Source: Enterobacter ludwigii
GTDB taxonomy: Bacteria; Pseudomonadota; Gammaproteobacteria; Enterobacterales; Enterobacteriaceae
Direction: 5' to 3'
Assembly: GCF_001750725.1 (NCBI RefSeq)
Contig: NZ_CP017280.1
Span: forward strand, 31,332 to 95,331
Length of the DNA stretch: 64,000 nucleotides
Shown: in pieces, positions 39,814 to 51,074 of the stretch
Layout of the letters: each line of letters begins with the position of its first letter
Position numbering within the stretch: position 1 is the first letter of the stretch
Notes under the pieces: model-generated
Seen by the model: only the letters and a program-made list of their open reading frames with translations
Told to the model about the DNA's origin: nothing
The model's database searches: none
Translations under genes and position numbers: made by a program

Positions 39814-41271
39814 GTGGATATCTCAATCCTGATTTATGCAGTGATTGCGCTGGTGGGCGTGGGGGCAGGCTGGCTGATTTCCAGCTACCAGCACGCGCAA
39901 CAAAAGGCCGATCAGCTGGCCGAGCGCGAAGAGATAGTCGCCGATTTAAGCGCAGCAAAACAGCAGGTTGCGCTGAGCGAACACTGGCGTGACGAATGCG
40001 AACTGCTCAACAACGAGCTGCGCAATCTTCGCGATATCAACACCTCGCTGGAGGCCGATCTCCGCGAAGTGACTACCCGCCTCGAATCCACCCAGCTGCA
40101 TGCGGAAGATAAAATCCGCCAGATGATGAACAGCGAGCAACGCCTCAGCGAGCAGTTCGAGAATCTCGCGAACCGCATTTTTGAACACAGCAACCGCCGC
40201 GTAGACGAACAAAACCGCCAAAGCCTGAATAGCTTGCTGACGCCCCTGCGTGAACAGCTGGACGGCTTTCGTCGTCAGGTACAGGACAGCTTTGGCCAGG
40301 AGGCTCGCGAGCGGCACACGCTGGCGCATGAAATTCGCAATCTTCAGCAGCTGAATGCGCAAATGGCGCAGGAAGCGGTCAACCTGACCCGTGCGCTGAA
40401 GGGCGATAACAAAACCCAGGGCAACTGGGGGGAAGTGGTGCTGACCCGCGTGCTGGAGGCCTCTGGCCTGCGGGAAGGGTATGAATACGAAACGCAGGTG
40501 AGTATCGAGAACGATGCCCGCTCGCGTATGCAGCCTGATGTGATTGTGCGGCTGCCGCAGGGCAAAGATGTGGTGATAGACGCCAAAATGACGCTGGTGG
40601 CTTATGAGCGCTATTTCAATGCGGAAGATGACTACACCCGCGAGTCGGCGCTGCAGGAGCACATCGCCTCCGTGCGTAACCACATTCGTCTGCTGGGCAG
40701 AAAAGACTACCAGCAGTTACCCGGCCTGCGCTCACTGGATTACGTCCTGATGTTTATTCCGGTTGAACCCGCGTTCTTGCTGGCGCTCGACAGACAGCCT
40801 GAACTGATTACCGAAGCCCTAAAAAATAACATTATGCTGGTGAGCCCCACCACGCTGCTGGTGGCATTGCGCACCATTGCCAACCTGTGGCGCTATGAAC
40901 ATCAGAGCCGTAATGCGCAGCAGATTGCCGATCGCGCCAGCAAGCTTTACGACAAAATGCGCCTCTTTGTGGATGATATGTCCTCGGTCGGGCAAAGCCT
41001 TGACCGCGCCCAGGATAACTATCGCCAGGCGATGAAAAAACTCTCTTCCGGGCGTGGCAACTTACTGGCGCAGGCCGAAGCGTTTCGTTCCCTGGGTGTG
41101 GAGGTGAAGCGCGAGATTAATCCGGAATTAGTTGAGCAGGCCACCGCCCAGGATGAAGAGTTTCGCCTGCGCGAAGGCGCTGGCGAACAAAAGACAAACA
41201 GTGAAGACAATACGTTAGCGACAGATTTAACGTCAGACGAGCGTCCGGCACGTTTCTTTCGCGAAGGTTGA
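39814..41271 (+). CDS. rmuC: DNA recombination protein RmuC
   Basis: Membrane-anchored protein that limits inversion at short inverted repeats and is predicted to be a nuclease. 485 residues (E. coli 475). One N-terminal transmembrane segment (about 4-23), a long coiled coil (about 28-185), then a PD-(D/E)XK-like domain with GNWGEVVLTRVLEASGL near 208 and DVVIDAKMTLVAYERY near 250 containing the D..DAK core. The start is GTG at 39814 after GGGGGC. The C-terminal tail is polar and divergent from E. coli. Confidence 0.95.
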   Translation: MDISILIYAVIALVGVGAGWLISSYQHAQQKADQLAEREEIVADLSAAKQQVALSEHWRDECELLNNELRNLRDINTSLEADLREVTTRLESTQLHAEDKIRQMMNSEQRLSEQFENLANRIFEHSNRRVDEQNRQSLNSLLTPLREQLDGFRRQVQDSFGQEARERHTLAHEIRNLQQLNAQMAQEAVNLTRALKGDNKTQGNWGEVVLTRVLEASGLREGYEYETQVSIENDARSRMQPDVIVRLPQGKDVVIDAKMTLVAYERYFNAEDDYTRESALQEHIASVRNHIRLLGRKDYQQLPGLRSLDYVLMFIPVEPAFLLALDRQPELITEALKNNIMLVSPTTLLVALRTIANLWRYEHQSRNAQQIADRASKLYDKMRLFVDDMSSVGQSLDRAQDNYRQAMKKLSSGRGNLLAQAEAFRSLGVEVKREINPELVEQATAQDEEFRLREGAGEQKTNSEDNTLATDLTSDERPARFFREG

Positions 41272-41337
41272 AACGTAGGGCAAACGCGCCCAATCTGTTA
41301 CACTTCACGAACATTTTACTGATAAGCAGGCTCTGAG

Positions 41338-42093
41338 ATGGTTGACGATTCACAAGACACGACGCACTTTGGCTTTCAGACTGTCGCCAAAGCGCAGAAA
41401 GCTGATATGGTGGCCCACGTATTTCATTCCGTGGCGGCGAAGTACGATGTGATGAATGACTTGATGTCGTTCGGCATTCATCGCTTGTGGAAGCGCTTCA
41501 CCATCGACTGTAGCGGTGTGCGTCGTGGACAAACGGTACTGGATTTAGCCGGCGGTACAGGCGATTTGACAGCAAAATTCTCCCGTCTGGTGGGCGAAAC
41601 TGGTCGCGTTGTTCTGGCAGATATTAACGACTCAATGCTCAAAATGGGACGTGAGAAGCTGCGTAACATCGGCGTGGTAGGTAATGTCGAGTATGTGCAG
41701 GCGAACGCCGAAGCGCTGCCTTTCCCGGATAATACCTTTGACTGCATCACTATCTCCTTCGGCCTGCGTAACGTCACCGATAAAGAAAAAGCGCTGCGCT
41801 CCATGTACCGCGTGTTAAAGCCGGGTGGACGCCTGCTGGTGCTCGAATTCTCCAAACCGATTCTTGAGCCGTTAAGCAAAGCTTACGACGCATACTCATT
41901 CCATGTGCTGCCGCGCATTGGTGAGCTGGTGGCAAACGACGCGGAAAGCTATCGGTACCTGGCGGAATCTATCCGTATGCACCCGGATCAGGACACCTTA
42001 AAGGCCATGATGCAGGATGCGGAATTCGAGAACGTTGAGTATTTCAACATGACGGCAGGTGTCGTCGCGCTGCATCGCGGTTATAAGTTCTGA
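41338..42093 (+). CDS. ubiE: demethylmenaquinone / 2-methoxy-6-polyprenyl-benzoquinol methyltransferase
   Basis: SAM-dependent C-methyltransferase used in both ubiquinone and menaquinone synthesis. 251 residues as in E. coli. SAM-binding motif [17 protein letters not shown] near residue 66. The UbiE signatures [19 protein letters not shown] (39-57) and [17 protein letters not shown] (159-175) are visible. It heads the ubiE-ubiJ-ubiB block (13-base gap to ubiJ). Confidence 0.98.
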   Translation: MVDDSQDTTHFGFQTVAKAQKADMVAHVFHSVAAKYDVMNDLMSFGIHRLWKRFTIDCSGVRRGQTVLDLAGGTGDLTAKFSRLVGETGRVVLADINDSMLKMGREKLRNIGVVGNVEYVQANAEALPFPDNTFDCITISFGLRNVTDKEKALRSMYRVLKPGGRLLVLEFSKPILEPLSKAYDAYSFHVLPRIGELVANDAESYRYLAESIRMHPDQDTLKAMMQDAEFENVEYFNMTAGVVALHRGYKF

Positions 42094-42106
42094 GTGGAGG
42101 TTTCCC

Positions 42107-42712
42107 GTGCCCTTTAAACCCTTTGTCACCGCAGGCATCGAGAATGTCCTGAATGCCTTTCTTTACCGCGCACCGGCGCTAAAAGCCGCACGTCAGCGGC
42201 TTAACGGCAAGGTGCTGCGAGTTGTTCTGAAAGAGTTCTCGACGCCGCTTGTGCTGGTTTTCAGTGAACGCCAGCTTGACGTTCTGGGTGAGTGGGAAGG
42301 TGAAGCCGACTGCTCCGTGATTACGCACATGAGCGTGCTGCCAAAATTACGTGACCGTCAGCAGCTTACGACGCTTATCCGCAGCGGTGAGCTGGAAGTG
42401 GAAGGCGACATTCAGGTCGTACAGAATTTCGTTGCGCTCAGCGATCTGGCCGAGTTTGACCCGGCGGAGCTGCTTGCGCCTTTCATTGGCGACATTGCTG
42501 CCGAAGGGATCGGTAAAGCCATTCATGGCGGTACGTCTTTTCTTCGCAAGAGTCTGCAACGACAGCAACGCTATGCGGCGGAAGTGCTGACTGAAGAGTG
42601 GCGTATGGCCCCTGGCGCGCTTGAAGTTGCATGGTTTGCGGAAGAGACCGCAGCGGTTGAACGCGCGGTGGATGCCTTAACCAAACGGCTGGAAAAACTG
42701 GAGGGCAAATGA
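42107..42712 (+). CDS. ubiJ: ubiquinone biosynthesis accessory factor UbiJ
   Basis: SCP2-domain lipid-binding scaffold of the soluble Ubi metabolon, with UbiK, formerly YigP. The frame extends upstream to 42059 inside ubiE, but GTG at 42107 ([18 protein letters not shown]) follows GGAGG and gives 201 residues, the E. coli length. The SCP2 fold covers about 15-115; a C-terminal coiled coil ends [10 protein letters not shown]. In E. coli a small RNA (EsrE) is reported from the 3' part of this gene; I saw nothing here that proves it. The stop overlaps the ubiB ATG. Confidence 0.96.
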   Translation: MPFKPFVTAGIENVLNAFLYRAPALKAARQRLNGKVLRVVLKEFSTPLVLVFSERQLDVLGEWEGEADCSVITHMSVLPKLRDRQQLTTLIRSGELEVEGDIQVVQNFVALSDLAEFDPAELLAPFIGDIAAEGIGKAIHGGTSFLRKSLQRQQRYAAEVLTEEWRMAPGALEVAWFAEETAAVERAVDALTKRLEKLEGK

Positions 42713-44349
42713 CGCCTGGTGAAATTCGGCGCCTCTATTTTATCGTCCACACCTTTTTGAGTTACGGGCTCGACGAGCTTATCCCCAAAATGCGTATCAC
42801 GCTGCTGCTTCGCATCTGGCGGCGGATGTTGTTCTGGATGCCTAATCGTCATAAAGATCAGCCGCTGGGTGAACGTCTTCGCCTGGCGCTCCAGGAGCTG
42901 GGCCCGGTATGGATTAAATTCGGGCAAATGCTCTCGACTCGCCGCGATCTTTTCCCGCCGCAGATTGCCGATGAACTGGCACTGCTGCAGGACCGCGTTG
43001 CACCGTTTGACGGTGTGAGAGCGAAAAAACAGATCGAAGAGGCGATGGGCAATATTCCTGTCGAGACCTGGTTTGACGATTTCGAAATAGAACCTCTTGC
43101 TTCAGCCTCTATCGCCCAGGTGCATACAGCCCGTCTGAAAGAGAACGGCAAAGAGGTGGTTATCAAAGTGATCCGCCCGGACATCCTGCCGGTAATCCGA
43201 GCGGACATGAAGCTTATCTATCGGCTTGCACGCTGGGTTCCGCGCCTGCTCCCCGACGGACGCCGTCTGCGCCCAATGGAAGTTGTGCGGGAGTATGAAA
43301 AAACGCTGATTGATGAATTAAACCTGCTGCGTGAATCGGCAAATGCCATCCAGCTGCGCCGGAACTTTGAAAACAGCCCGATGCTCTATGTGCCTGAAGT
43401 GTATTCGGACTACTGCAGCCAGAACATGATGGTAATGGAGCGGATTTACGGTATTCCGGTCTCGGATGTTGCAGCCCTGGAAAAGCAGGGAACCAACATG
43501 AAGCTGCTGGCCGAGCGTGGTGTACAGGTCTTCTTTACCCAGGTATTCCGCGACAGCTTTTTCCACGCGGACATGCACCCGGGGAATATCTTCGTCAGTT
43601 ATGAGCACCCGGAAGACCCGAAATATATCGGTATTGACTGCGGTATTGTGGGCTCGCTGAACAAAGAAGATAAGCGCTATCTCGCTGAGAACTTCATCGC
43701 CTTCTTTAACCGTGATTACCGCAAGGTGGCCGAGCTGCACGTTGATTCTGGCTGGGTTCCGCCGGACACCAACGTCGAAGAATTTGAGTTTGCTATCCGT
43801 ACCGTCTGCGAGCCGATTTTTGAAAAGCCGCTGGCAGAAATTTCCTTCGGACACGTATTGCTGAACCTGTTTAACACGGCACGCCGCTTCAACATGGAAG
43901 TGCAGCCACAGTTAGTTTTACTCCAGAAAACATTACTTTACGTTGAAGGTGTAGGTCGACAGCTCTATCCTCAGTTAGACTTATGGAAGACTGCGAAACC
44001 TTTCCTTGAATCCTGGATTAAGGATCAGGTGGGCATTCCGGCGCTGGTGCGCTCTATTAAAGAGAAAGGCCCGTTCTGGATAGAAAAAATGCCTGATATT
44101 CCTGAACTGATTTACGACAGTTTGCGTCAGAGCAAGAACCTTCAGCACAGCATGGATAAAATCGCCCGCGAGCTTCAGTCCAGCCGTGTTCGACAGGGGC
44201 AGTCGCGCTATCTCTTTGGCATTGGAGCAACGCTGCTGCTGAGTGGTACGCTGTTACTGATCACTCGCCCTGACTGGCAGATGATGCCCGCCTGGCTGAT
44301 GGCTGGCGGTGTTGTGGTCTGGCTCGCCGGCTGGAGAAAAACGCGCTGA
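42709..44349 (+). CDS. ubiB: ubiquinone biosynthesis ATPase-like kinase UbiB
   Basis: ADCK/ABC1 atypical kinase required for ubiquinone synthesis; probably an ATPase that extracts hydrophobic intermediates. 546 residues as in E. coli. The family KxGQ motif is in [14 protein letters not shown] near residue 63. The alanine-rich loop is [11 protein letters not shown], the catalytic region [10 protein letters not shown] and the metal-binding segment GIDCGIVG. Two C-terminal transmembrane helices (about 495-542) anchor it to the inner membrane. ATGA overlap with ubiJ. Confidence 0.97.
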   Translation: MTPGEIRRLYFIVHTFLSYGLDELIPKMRITLLLRIWRRMLFWMPNRHKDQPLGERLRLALQELGPVWIKFGQMLSTRRDLFPPQIADELALLQDRVAPFDGVRAKKQIEEAMGNIPVETWFDDFEIEPLASASIAQVHTARLKENGKEVVIKVIRPDILPVIRADMKLIYRLARWVPRLLPDGRRLRPMEVVREYEKTLIDELNLLRESANAIQLRRNFENSPMLYVPEVYSDYCSQNMMVMERIYGIPVSDVAALEKQGTNMKLLAERGVQVFFTQVFRDSFFHADMHPGNIFVSYEHPEDPKYIGIDCGIVGSLNKEDKRYLAENFIAFFNRDYRKVAELHVDSGWVPPDTNVEEFEFAIRTVCEPIFEKPLAEISFGHVLLNLFNTARRFNMEVQPQLVLLQKTLLYVEGVGRQLYPQLDLWKTAKPFLESWIKDQVGIPALVRSIKEKGPFWIEKMPDIPELIYDSLRQSKNLQHSMDKIARELQSSRVRQGQSRYLFGIGATLLLSGTLLLITRPDWQMMPAWLMAGGVVVWLAGWRKTR

Positions 44350-44425
44350 TTTTGCGTCGCTATCGACGGGTCGCCTACGTATAATGCGACCTGACTCATT
44401 AATCATCTATCCCTGAGGTACATGT

Positions 44426-44680
44426 ATGGGTGGTATCAGTATCTGGCAATTGTTGATCATTGCCGTCATCGTCGTGCTGCTGTTTGGCACGAAAAAGCTC
44501 GGTTCTATCGGCTCCGATCTGGGCGCGTCTATCAAAGGCTTCAAGAAAGCGATGAGCGATGATGAGAGCAAGCAGGATAAAACCAGCCAGGATGCTGACT
44601 TTACTGCTAAATCCATCTCCGAAAAGCAGGAAGAGGCGAAAAAAGAAGACGCTAAACGCCACGATAAAGAGCAGGTGTAA
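44426..44680 (+). CDS. tatA: Sec-independent translocase subunit TatA
   Basis: Forms the size-adaptable translocation assembly of the twin-arginine export pathway. 84 residues (E. coli 89). Short N-terminal transmembrane helix [22 protein letters not shown] with the FG hinge, then an amphipathic helix ([18 protein letters not shown]) and an acidic/basic disordered tail. TGAGG lies upstream of the ATG. First gene of tatABC; tatB follows after 3 bases. Confidence 0.97.
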   Translation: MGGISIWQLLIIAVIVVLLFGTKKLGSIGSDLGASIKGFKKAMSDDESKQDKTSQDADFTAKSISEKQEEAKKEDAKRHDKEQV

Positions 44681-44683
44681 TTC

Positions 44684-45226
44684 GTGTTCGACATTGGTTT
44701 TAGTGAGCTGCTGCTGGTCTTTGTGATTGGCCTGATAGTGTTAGGACCCCAGCGTCTGCCGGTGGCGGTGAAAACCGTTGTGGGCTGGGTACGCGCGCTG
44801 AGATCGCTGGCTTCGACCGTACAAAATGAGCTGGCGCAGGAACTTAAGCTGCAGGAGTTTCAGGAAAGCCTGAAAAAGGTGGAAAAGGCGAGCATGGATA
44901 ACCTGACGCCTGAACTGAAAGCCTCAATGGATGAACTGCGTGAAGCGGCAGAATCCATGAAGCGCTCCTACAGCGTCAACGATCCTGAAAAGGCGAGCGA
45001 TGAAGCCAACACCATCCACAACCCGGTGGTGAAGGACAGCGAAGCGCAGCGCGAGGGCGTTACGCCTGCCAGCGCGGAGCATCAGGCTACCGCGCCTGAA
45101 CAAACGCCGCAGGAATCTGAACCGAAAAAACAGGCGCAGCCGGAAGCACCGGTGGTAAAAGCGGCTGACGTTAAGCCTGCCGCGCCTGTTTCCGAATCAT
45201 CCCCCTCGTCGAGTGATAAAGCGTAA
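44684..45226 (+). CDS. tatB: Sec-independent translocase subunit TatB
   Basis: Binds TatC to make the signal-peptide receptor of the Tat pathway. 180 residues. N-terminal helix [26 protein letters not shown] with the conserved E8 and the GP hinge, then a long amphipathic helix and a Pro/Ala/Glu-rich disordered C-terminus, which varies in length among enterobacteria. Start codon GTG at 44684. tatC begins 2 bases after the stop. Confidence 0.97.
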   Translation: MFDIGFSELLLVFVIGLIVLGPQRLPVAVKTVVGWVRALRSLASTVQNELAQELKLQEFQESLKKVEKASMDNLTPELKASMDELREAAESMKRSYSVNDPEKASDEANTIHNPVVKDSEAQREGVTPASAEHQATAPEQTPQESEPKKQAQPEAPVVKAADVKPAAPVSESSPSSSDKA

Positions 45227-45228
45227 AC

Positions 45229-45999
45229 ATGGCAGTAGATGATACCCAACCGCTGATTACGCACCTCATAGAGCTGCGTAAGCGCCTGTTAAACTGCATT
45301 ATCGCGGTTTTCCTCATTTTCTTATGCCTGGTCTATTTCGCCAATGATATCTACCAGGTTGTCTCTGCGCCGCTGATCAAGCAGATGCCGCTGGGGGCAA
45401 CGATGATCGCAACGGACGTTGCATCACCGTTCTTTACCCCTATTAAGCTCACCTTCTGGGTATCGCTGATTGCCTCTGCGCCGGTCATTCTTTATCAGGT
45501 GTGGGCGTTTGTGGCGCCAGCGCTGTACAAGCATGAACGCAAGCTGGTTATCCCGCTGCTGGTATCCAGCTCGCTGCTGTTCTATATCGGCATGGCGTTC
45601 GCCTACTTTGTTGTCTTCCCGCTGGCCTTTGGCTTCCTGACGCATACCGCGCCGGAAGGGGTTCAGGTGTCGACGGATATCGCCAGCTACCTCAGCTTTG
45701 TGATGGCGCTGTTTATGGCGTTCGGTGTGGCATTCGAAGTGCCGGTAGCCATTGTGCTGCTTTGCTGGGTAGGAGTGACGACCCCTGATGACCTGCGTAA
45801 GAAGCGCCCGTATATCCTGGTCGGCGCGTTTGTGGTTGGCATGCTGCTCACACCACCTGACGTCTTCTCACAAACACTGCTGGCAATACCGATGTATTGT
45901 CTGTTTGAAGTCGGCGTATTCTTCTCGCGTTTCTACGTGGGAAAAGGGCGTCGGTCGGATGACGAAGACGATACGTCGGAAAAGACCACTGAAGAGTAA
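45229..45999 (+). CDS. tatC: Sec-independent translocase subunit TatC
   Basis: Core twin-arginine signal receptor in the inner membrane. 256 residues (E. coli 258) with six transmembrane helices. N-terminal [18 protein letters not shown] has the conserved HLxELRxRL motif used for signal-peptide recognition, and [14 protein letters not shown] near residue 88-101 carries the other conserved loop (E..). The C-terminus is acidic. A short GC-rich hairpin separates it from tatD. Confidence 0.98.
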   Translation: MAVDDTQPLITHLIELRKRLLNCIIAVFLIFLCLVYFANDIYQVVSAPLIKQMPLGATMIATDVASPFFTPIKLTFWVSLIASAPVILYQVWAFVAPALYKHERKLVIPLLVSSSLLFYIGMAFAYFVVFPLAFGFLTHTAPEGVQVSTDIASYLSFVMALFMAFGVAFEVPVAIVLLCWVGVTTPDDLRKKRPYILVGAFVVGMLLTPPDVFSQTLLAIPMYCLFEVGVFFSRFYVGKGRRSDDEDDTSEKTTEE

Positions 46000-46005
46000 A
46001 ACCAG

Positions 46006-46021
46006 CCGCCCGTCAGGGCGG
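46006..46021 (+). terminator. short hairpin after tatC (weak terminator or attenuator)
   Basis: CCGCCC-GTCA-GGGCGG forms a perfect 6-bp stem followed by TTGTG. The T run is short, so termination is probably partial between tatABC and tatD. Confidence 0.5.
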
Positions 46022-46040
46022 TTGTGCTATGGGGAATCGC

Positions 46041-46823
46041 ATGTTTGATATCGGACTCAACCTGACCAGCTCGCAGTTTGCGAAAGACTGCGATGAGGTC
46101 GTCGCGCGTGCTTTTGCCGCCGGGGTGAAAGGGCTGCTCCTGACGGGAACCAACCTGCATGAAAGCGAGCAGGCGCAGCAGCTTGCTCAACGCTATGATC
46201 GCTGCTGGTCAACCGCTGGCGTGCATCCTCATGACAGCAGCCAGTGGACGCCGCAGAGCGCTGAAATCATACATAGGCTGGCGAAAACCACTGAAGTCGT
46301 GGCCATTGGCGAATGTGGTCTCGATTTCAACCGTAACTTTTCCACGCCAGCCGAACAGGAAAATGCCTTCACCGCCCAGCTCGCCCTGGCAGCAGAGCTT
46401 GGAATGCCTGTGTTTATGCACTGCCGTGACGCGCATGAGCGCTTCCTCGCCTTACTGGAACCCTGGCTCGATAAACTGCCCGGGGCGGTACTGCACTGCT
46501 TTACCGGTTCACGGCAGGAAGCGCTGGATTGTCTGGAACGCGGGTTATATCTGGGCATTACCGGCTGGGTTTGCGATGAACGTCGCGGGCTTGAGCTTCG
46601 CGAGCTGTTGCCGGTGATCCCGGCGGACCGCTTGCTTGTTGAAACCGATGCACCTTATCTGCTGCCGCGAGATATGCAACCCAAACCGGCTTCTCGACGT
46701 AACGAACCGGCCTATCTGGGGCATATTCTTGAGAGCGTAGCGCGCTGGCGCGGAGAAGACCCGCACTGGCTGTGCGCACAGACGGATGACAACGTGCGTC
46801 GCCTGTTCGGGATAGACGTTTAA
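46041..46823 (+). CDS. tatD: 3'-5' ssDNA/RNA exonuclease TatD
   Basis: Mg-dependent exonuclease of the TatD/TIM-barrel metallohydrolase family, implicated in peroxide-damage repair and RNA decay; not needed for Tat export despite its name. The frame opens at 46029, but ATG 46041 ([13 protein letters not shown]) follows GGGGAATCGC and gives 260 residues, as in E. coli. Metal-site motifs: [31 protein letters not shown] and [11 protein letters not shown]. Its TAA overlaps the rfaH stop on the other strand. Confidence 0.96.
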   Translation: MFDIGLNLTSSQFAKDCDEVVARAFAAGVKGLLLTGTNLHESEQAQQLAQRYDRCWSTAGVHPHDSSQWTPQSAEIIHRLAKTTEVVAIGECGLDFNRNFSTPAEQENAFTAQLALAAELGMPVFMHCRDAHERFLALLEPWLDKLPGAVLHCFTGSRQEALDCLERGLYLGITGWVCDERRGLELRELLPVIPADRLLVETDAPYLLPRDMQPKPASRRNEPAYLGHILESVARWRGEDPHWLCAQTDDNVRRLFGIDV

Positions 46824-47311
46824 ACTTTGCGGAAGTCGGTGTTTTTCACGCTCTGCAATACCTGCTTATTCAGCAGGTTGAGCAACAGCATGGAGCGTGC
46901 TTCACCGTCAGGCTCGGCGAAAATCGCCTGTAAGCCCTCGAAAGCCCCTTCAGTGATGACGACGCTGTCGCCTGCGTAGGGGGTTTCCGGATCGGTGATG
47001 CCTTCAGGTTGCTGGTACACCGAAAGCTGATGAATCACCGTTGACGGGACCGTGGCCGGGTGAGCGCCAAAACGCACAAAGTGGCTGACACCGCGTGTGG
47101 CGCTGATGGTCGTGGTGTGAATCACTTCCGGGTCGAACTCAACGAACAGATAGTTCGGGAATAATGGCTCACTAACGGTCGTGCGCTTCCCGCGCTGCAT
47201 TTTTTCAAGCGTGATCACGGGTGTCAGGCAATTTACAGACTGACGTTCAAGATGTTCCTGCGCGCGCTGAAGTTGCCCGCGTTTGCAATACAGTAAATAC
47301 CAGGCCTGCAT
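46820..47311 (-). CDS. rfaH: transcription antiterminator RfaH
   Basis: NusG paralogue recruited at ops sites to RNA polymerase; needed for LPS core, O-antigen, capsule and haemolysin operons. The frame extends to 47350, but ATG 47311 ([18 protein letters not shown]) matches E. coli and gives 163 residues (E. coli 162). The N-terminal NGN domain contains [12 protein letters not shown] and [10 protein letters not shown]. The C-terminal KOW domain (about 110-163), which refolds from helix to barrel in E. coli, includes [18 protein letters not shown]. Convergent with tatD, sharing stop bases. Confidence 0.97.
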   Translation of the reverse strand: MQAWYLLYCKRGQLQRAQEHLERQSVNCLTPVITLEKMQRGKRTTVSEPLFPNYLFVEFDPEVIHTTTISATRGVSHFVRFGAHPATVPSTVIHQLSVYQQPEGITDPETPYAGDSVVITEGAFEGLQAIFAEPDGEARSMLLLNLLNKQVLQSVKNTDFRKV

Positions 47312-47481
47312 AATCACTCTTTCCCTTAGTTCGGGGCGCAAGCATATCAAAACCCTGGCGGGATCGCTAAGTTGATTATAATGGGGGAAAAGGGAACAGA
47401 ATGCATAAGTTCACGCTAATTTAACAAAATTACAGCATCAAGCAGGCTTACGCCGTATAATGAAGCGCTTACAGAGAGGCC

Positions 47482-48987
47482 ATGACTAACTGCATGAAAT
47501 ACCACGATCTCCGCGACTTCCTGACGCTGCTGGAAAAGCAGGGCGAACTCAAACGCATTACACTTCCTGTTGATCCTTATCTGGAAATGACAGAAATTGC
47601 TGACCGCACCCTGCGTGCCGGTGGCCCCGCTTTACTGTTTGAAAACCCAAAAGGGTATTCGATGCCGGTGCTGTGCAACCTGTTTGGTACACCGCGCCGT
47701 GTGGCGTTGGGGATGGGACAGGAGGACGTCACGGCGCTGCGCGAAGTGGGTAAACTGCTGGCGTTTCTGAAAGAGCCAGAGCCACCGAAAGGTTTCCGCG
47801 ATCTGTTCGATAAACTGCCGCAGTTTAAGCAGGTGCTAAACATGCCAACCAAACGTCTGCGCGGCGCACCGTGTCAGCAGAAAGTGCTGGAAGGCGATGC
47901 GGTGGATCTGACAAAAATTCCTGTCATGCAATGCTGGCCTGAAGATGCTGCGCCGCTTATCACCTGGGGGCTCACCGTCACGCGTGGTCCGCACAAAGAG
48001 CGACAAAATCTGGGTATTTACCGCCAGCAGCTGATTGGCAAGAATAAGCTCATCATGCGCTGGTTGTCACATCGTGGCGGCGCCCTGGATTTCCAGGAGT
48101 GGTGTGCTGAACACCCGGGCGAGCGTTTCCCGGTTTCCGTTGCGTTAGGCGCCGATCCGGCCACGATTCTGGGGGCGGTAACGCCAGTGCCGGATACGCT
48201 GTCCGAATATGCCTTTGCAGGCCTGCTGCGCGGAACCAAAACCGAAGTCGTGAAGTGTATTTCTAATGACCTTGAAGTTCCTGCCAGCGCGGAGATCGTT
48301 CTGGAAGGTTACCTTGAGCAGGGCGAAATGGCACCGGAAGGGCCATACGGTGACCACACCGGCTATTACAACGAAGTTGATAACTTCCCGGTGTTTACCG
48401 TCACGCACATCACCCAGCGTGAAGATGCGATTTACCACTCCACCTATACCGGACGTCCACCGGATGAACCGGCGGTACTGGGAGTGGCGCTGAACGAAGT
48501 GTTTGTGCCGATCCTGCAAAAGCAGTTCCCGGAAATTGTTGATTTTTACCTGCCGCCGGAAGGGTGTTCGTATCGCCTTGCGGTGGTGACGATGAAGAAG
48601 CAATATCCTGGTCACGCTAAACGCGTGATGATGGGCGTATGGTCTTTCCTGCGCCAGTTTATGTATACCAAATTTGTTATTGTCTGCGATGATGATGTTA
48701 ACGCCCGCGACTGGAATGACGTTATCTGGGCCATTACTACGCGAATGGATCCGGCGCGCGATACGGTGTTAGTCGAAAACACGCCGATAGATTATCTGGA
48801 TTTTGCCTCGCCGGTCTCCGGCCTTGGCTCAAAAATGGGACTGGATGCCACAAACAAATGGCCCGGCGAAACCGAGCGTGAATGGGGTCGACCGATCAAA
48901 AAAGATCCTGCCGTGACCGCGCGCATTGACGCGATCTGGGATGAACTGGCCATAATGAATAACGGTAAACCTGAAACAGGCCGTTAA
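47482..48987 (+). CDS. ubiD: 4-hydroxy-3-polyprenylbenzoate decarboxylase
   Basis: Prenyl-FMN and Mn2+ dependent decarboxylase of ubiquinone synthesis; needs UbiX for its cofactor. 501 residues from the ATG at 47482 (E. coli 497). A second ATG at 47494 (MKYHDLRDF) is possible: the first has AGAGG only 2 bases away, the second has it 14 bases away, so the start is uncertain by four residues. Family stretches include [13 protein letters not shown] near 53, [27 protein letters not shown] and [11 protein letters not shown]. fre follows 30 bases downstream, as in E. coli. Confidence 0.96.
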   Translation: MTNCMKYHDLRDFLTLLEKQGELKRITLPVDPYLEMTEIADRTLRAGGPALLFENPKGYSMPVLCNLFGTPRRVALGMGQEDVTALREVGKLLAFLKEPEPPKGFRDLFDKLPQFKQVLNMPTKRLRGAPCQQKVLEGDAVDLTKIPVMQCWPEDAAPLITWGLTVTRGPHKERQNLGIYRQQLIGKNKLIMRWLSHRGGALDFQEWCAEHPGERFPVSVALGADPATILGAVTPVPDTLSEYAFAGLLRGTKTEVVKCISNDLEVPASAEIVLEGYLEQGEMAPEGPYGDHTGYYNEVDNFPVFTVTHITQREDAIYHSTYTGRPPDEPAVLGVALNEVFVPILQKQFPEIVDFYLPPEGCSYRLAVVTMKKQYPGHAKRVMMGVWSFLRQFMYTKFVIVCDDDVNARDWNDVIWAITTRMDPARDTVLVENTPIDYLDFASPVSGLGSKMGLDATNKWPGETEREWGRPIKKDPAVTARIDAIWDELAIMNNGKPETGR

Positions 48988-49017
48988 GCCCTATAGACTT
49001 CACGACAGAGAGAGCGA

Positions 49018-49719
49018 ATGACAACCTTAAGCTGTAAAGTGACCTCGGTAGATGCTATCACCGACACCGTATATCGCGTCCGTTTAGTACCTGAAGCGGC
49101 ATTCTCTTTCCGCGCCGGTCAGTACTTGATGGTCGTGATGGATGAGCGTGATAAGCGTCCCTTCTCTATGGCTTCTACGCCAGCAGAGCAGGAATTTATT
49201 GAGCTTCATATTGGTGCGTCTGAGCTTAACCTGTATGCGATGGCCGTCATGGACCGCATTCTGAAAGAACGTGAAATCGTGGTGGATATTCCTCACGGTG
49301 ATGCCTGGCTGCGTGAAGATGAAGACCGTCCGCTGATCCTGATTGCGGGGGGAACAGGTTTCTCTTACGTGCGCTCTATCCTGCTGACGGCCCTGGCGCG
49401 TAACCCGGATCGCGATATCACCATCTACTGGGGCGGCCGCGAAGAGAAACATCTCTACGACCTGTCTGAACTGGAAGCATTAAGCGTCAATCATCCACAC
49501 CTGCGCATTGAGCCGGTGGTGGAGCAGCCTGAAGAGGGCTGGCGTGGGCGCAGCGGTACGGTACTGACGGCGGTGCTGCAGGATCACGGCACGCTGGCGG
49601 GACATGATATCTATATTGCTGGCCGTTTTGAGATGGCGAAAATTGCCCGTGACCTGTTCTGCAACGAACGTGACGCGCGTGAAGACCGTCTCTTCGGCGA
49701 TGCGTTCGCGTTCATTTAA
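49018..49719 (+). CDS. fre: NAD(P)H-flavin reductase
   Basis: Cytoplasmic flavin reductase that supplies reduced flavins, for example to ribonucleotide reductase activation and ferric reduction. 233 residues, the E. coli length. Ferredoxin-NADP reductase fold: flavin-binding RPFSMASTP near residue 46, nucleotide-binding [12 protein letters not shown] near 111, and the C-terminal [18 protein letters not shown] precedes the ATG. Convergent with fadA across a region with a terminator and an ERIC-like palindrome. Confidence 0.97.
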   Translation: MTTLSCKVTSVDAITDTVYRVRLVPEAAFSFRAGQYLMVVMDERDKRPFSMASTPAEQEFIELHIGASELNLYAMAVMDRILKEREIVVDIPHGDAWLREDEDRPLILIAGGTGFSYVRSILLTALARNPDRDITIYWGGREEKHLYDLSELEALSVNHPHLRIEPVVEQPEEGWRGRSGTVLTAVLQDHGTLAGHDIYIAGRFEMAKIARDLFCNERDAREDRLFGDAFAFI

Positions 49720-49721
49720 AT

Positions 49722-49746
49722 AAAAAACCCGCCCCTGACAGGCGGG
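49722..49746 (-). terminator. rho-independent terminator read from the fadA side
   Basis: CCCGCC/GGCGGG (49728-49733 with 49741-49746) has a 7-base loop. On the minus strand it is followed by a run of six T (49722-49727). It is 155 bases beyond the fadA stop, so it would end the fadBA mRNA after the palindromic element. On the plus strand there is no T run. Confidence 0.75.
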
Positions 49747-49774
49747 AAGAACGGCAACTAAACTTTATCTCTTC

Positions 49775-49881
49775 GCCACTGGCGCCATAACTGCGTTGGC
49801 TGCGCGTGCTCACCCGAATCCCTTACTTCCGTAAGCGCATCGGGCGCCGCTCGCGTGCCGCCGTGTTCTGGCGACACTGGC
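49775..49881. repeat. ERIC-like intergenic palindrome between fre and fadA
   Basis: A 107-base imperfect palindrome centred at 49828. The central arms are CTTAC/GTAAG around TTCC, flanked by CCCGA/TCGGG. The outer arms (49775-49787 and 49869-49881) match at 11 of 13 positions. The stretch GCGTTGGCTGCGCGTGCTCA resembles the ERIC core sequence (GCGTTGGCTGCGCTCGCTCACC). Non-coding and transcribed as the fadBA 3' UTR. Confidence 0.7.
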
Positions 49882-49901
49882 TGTAAGAACCCCTCGAAGA
49901 G

Positions 49902-51074
<1,173 letters not shown>

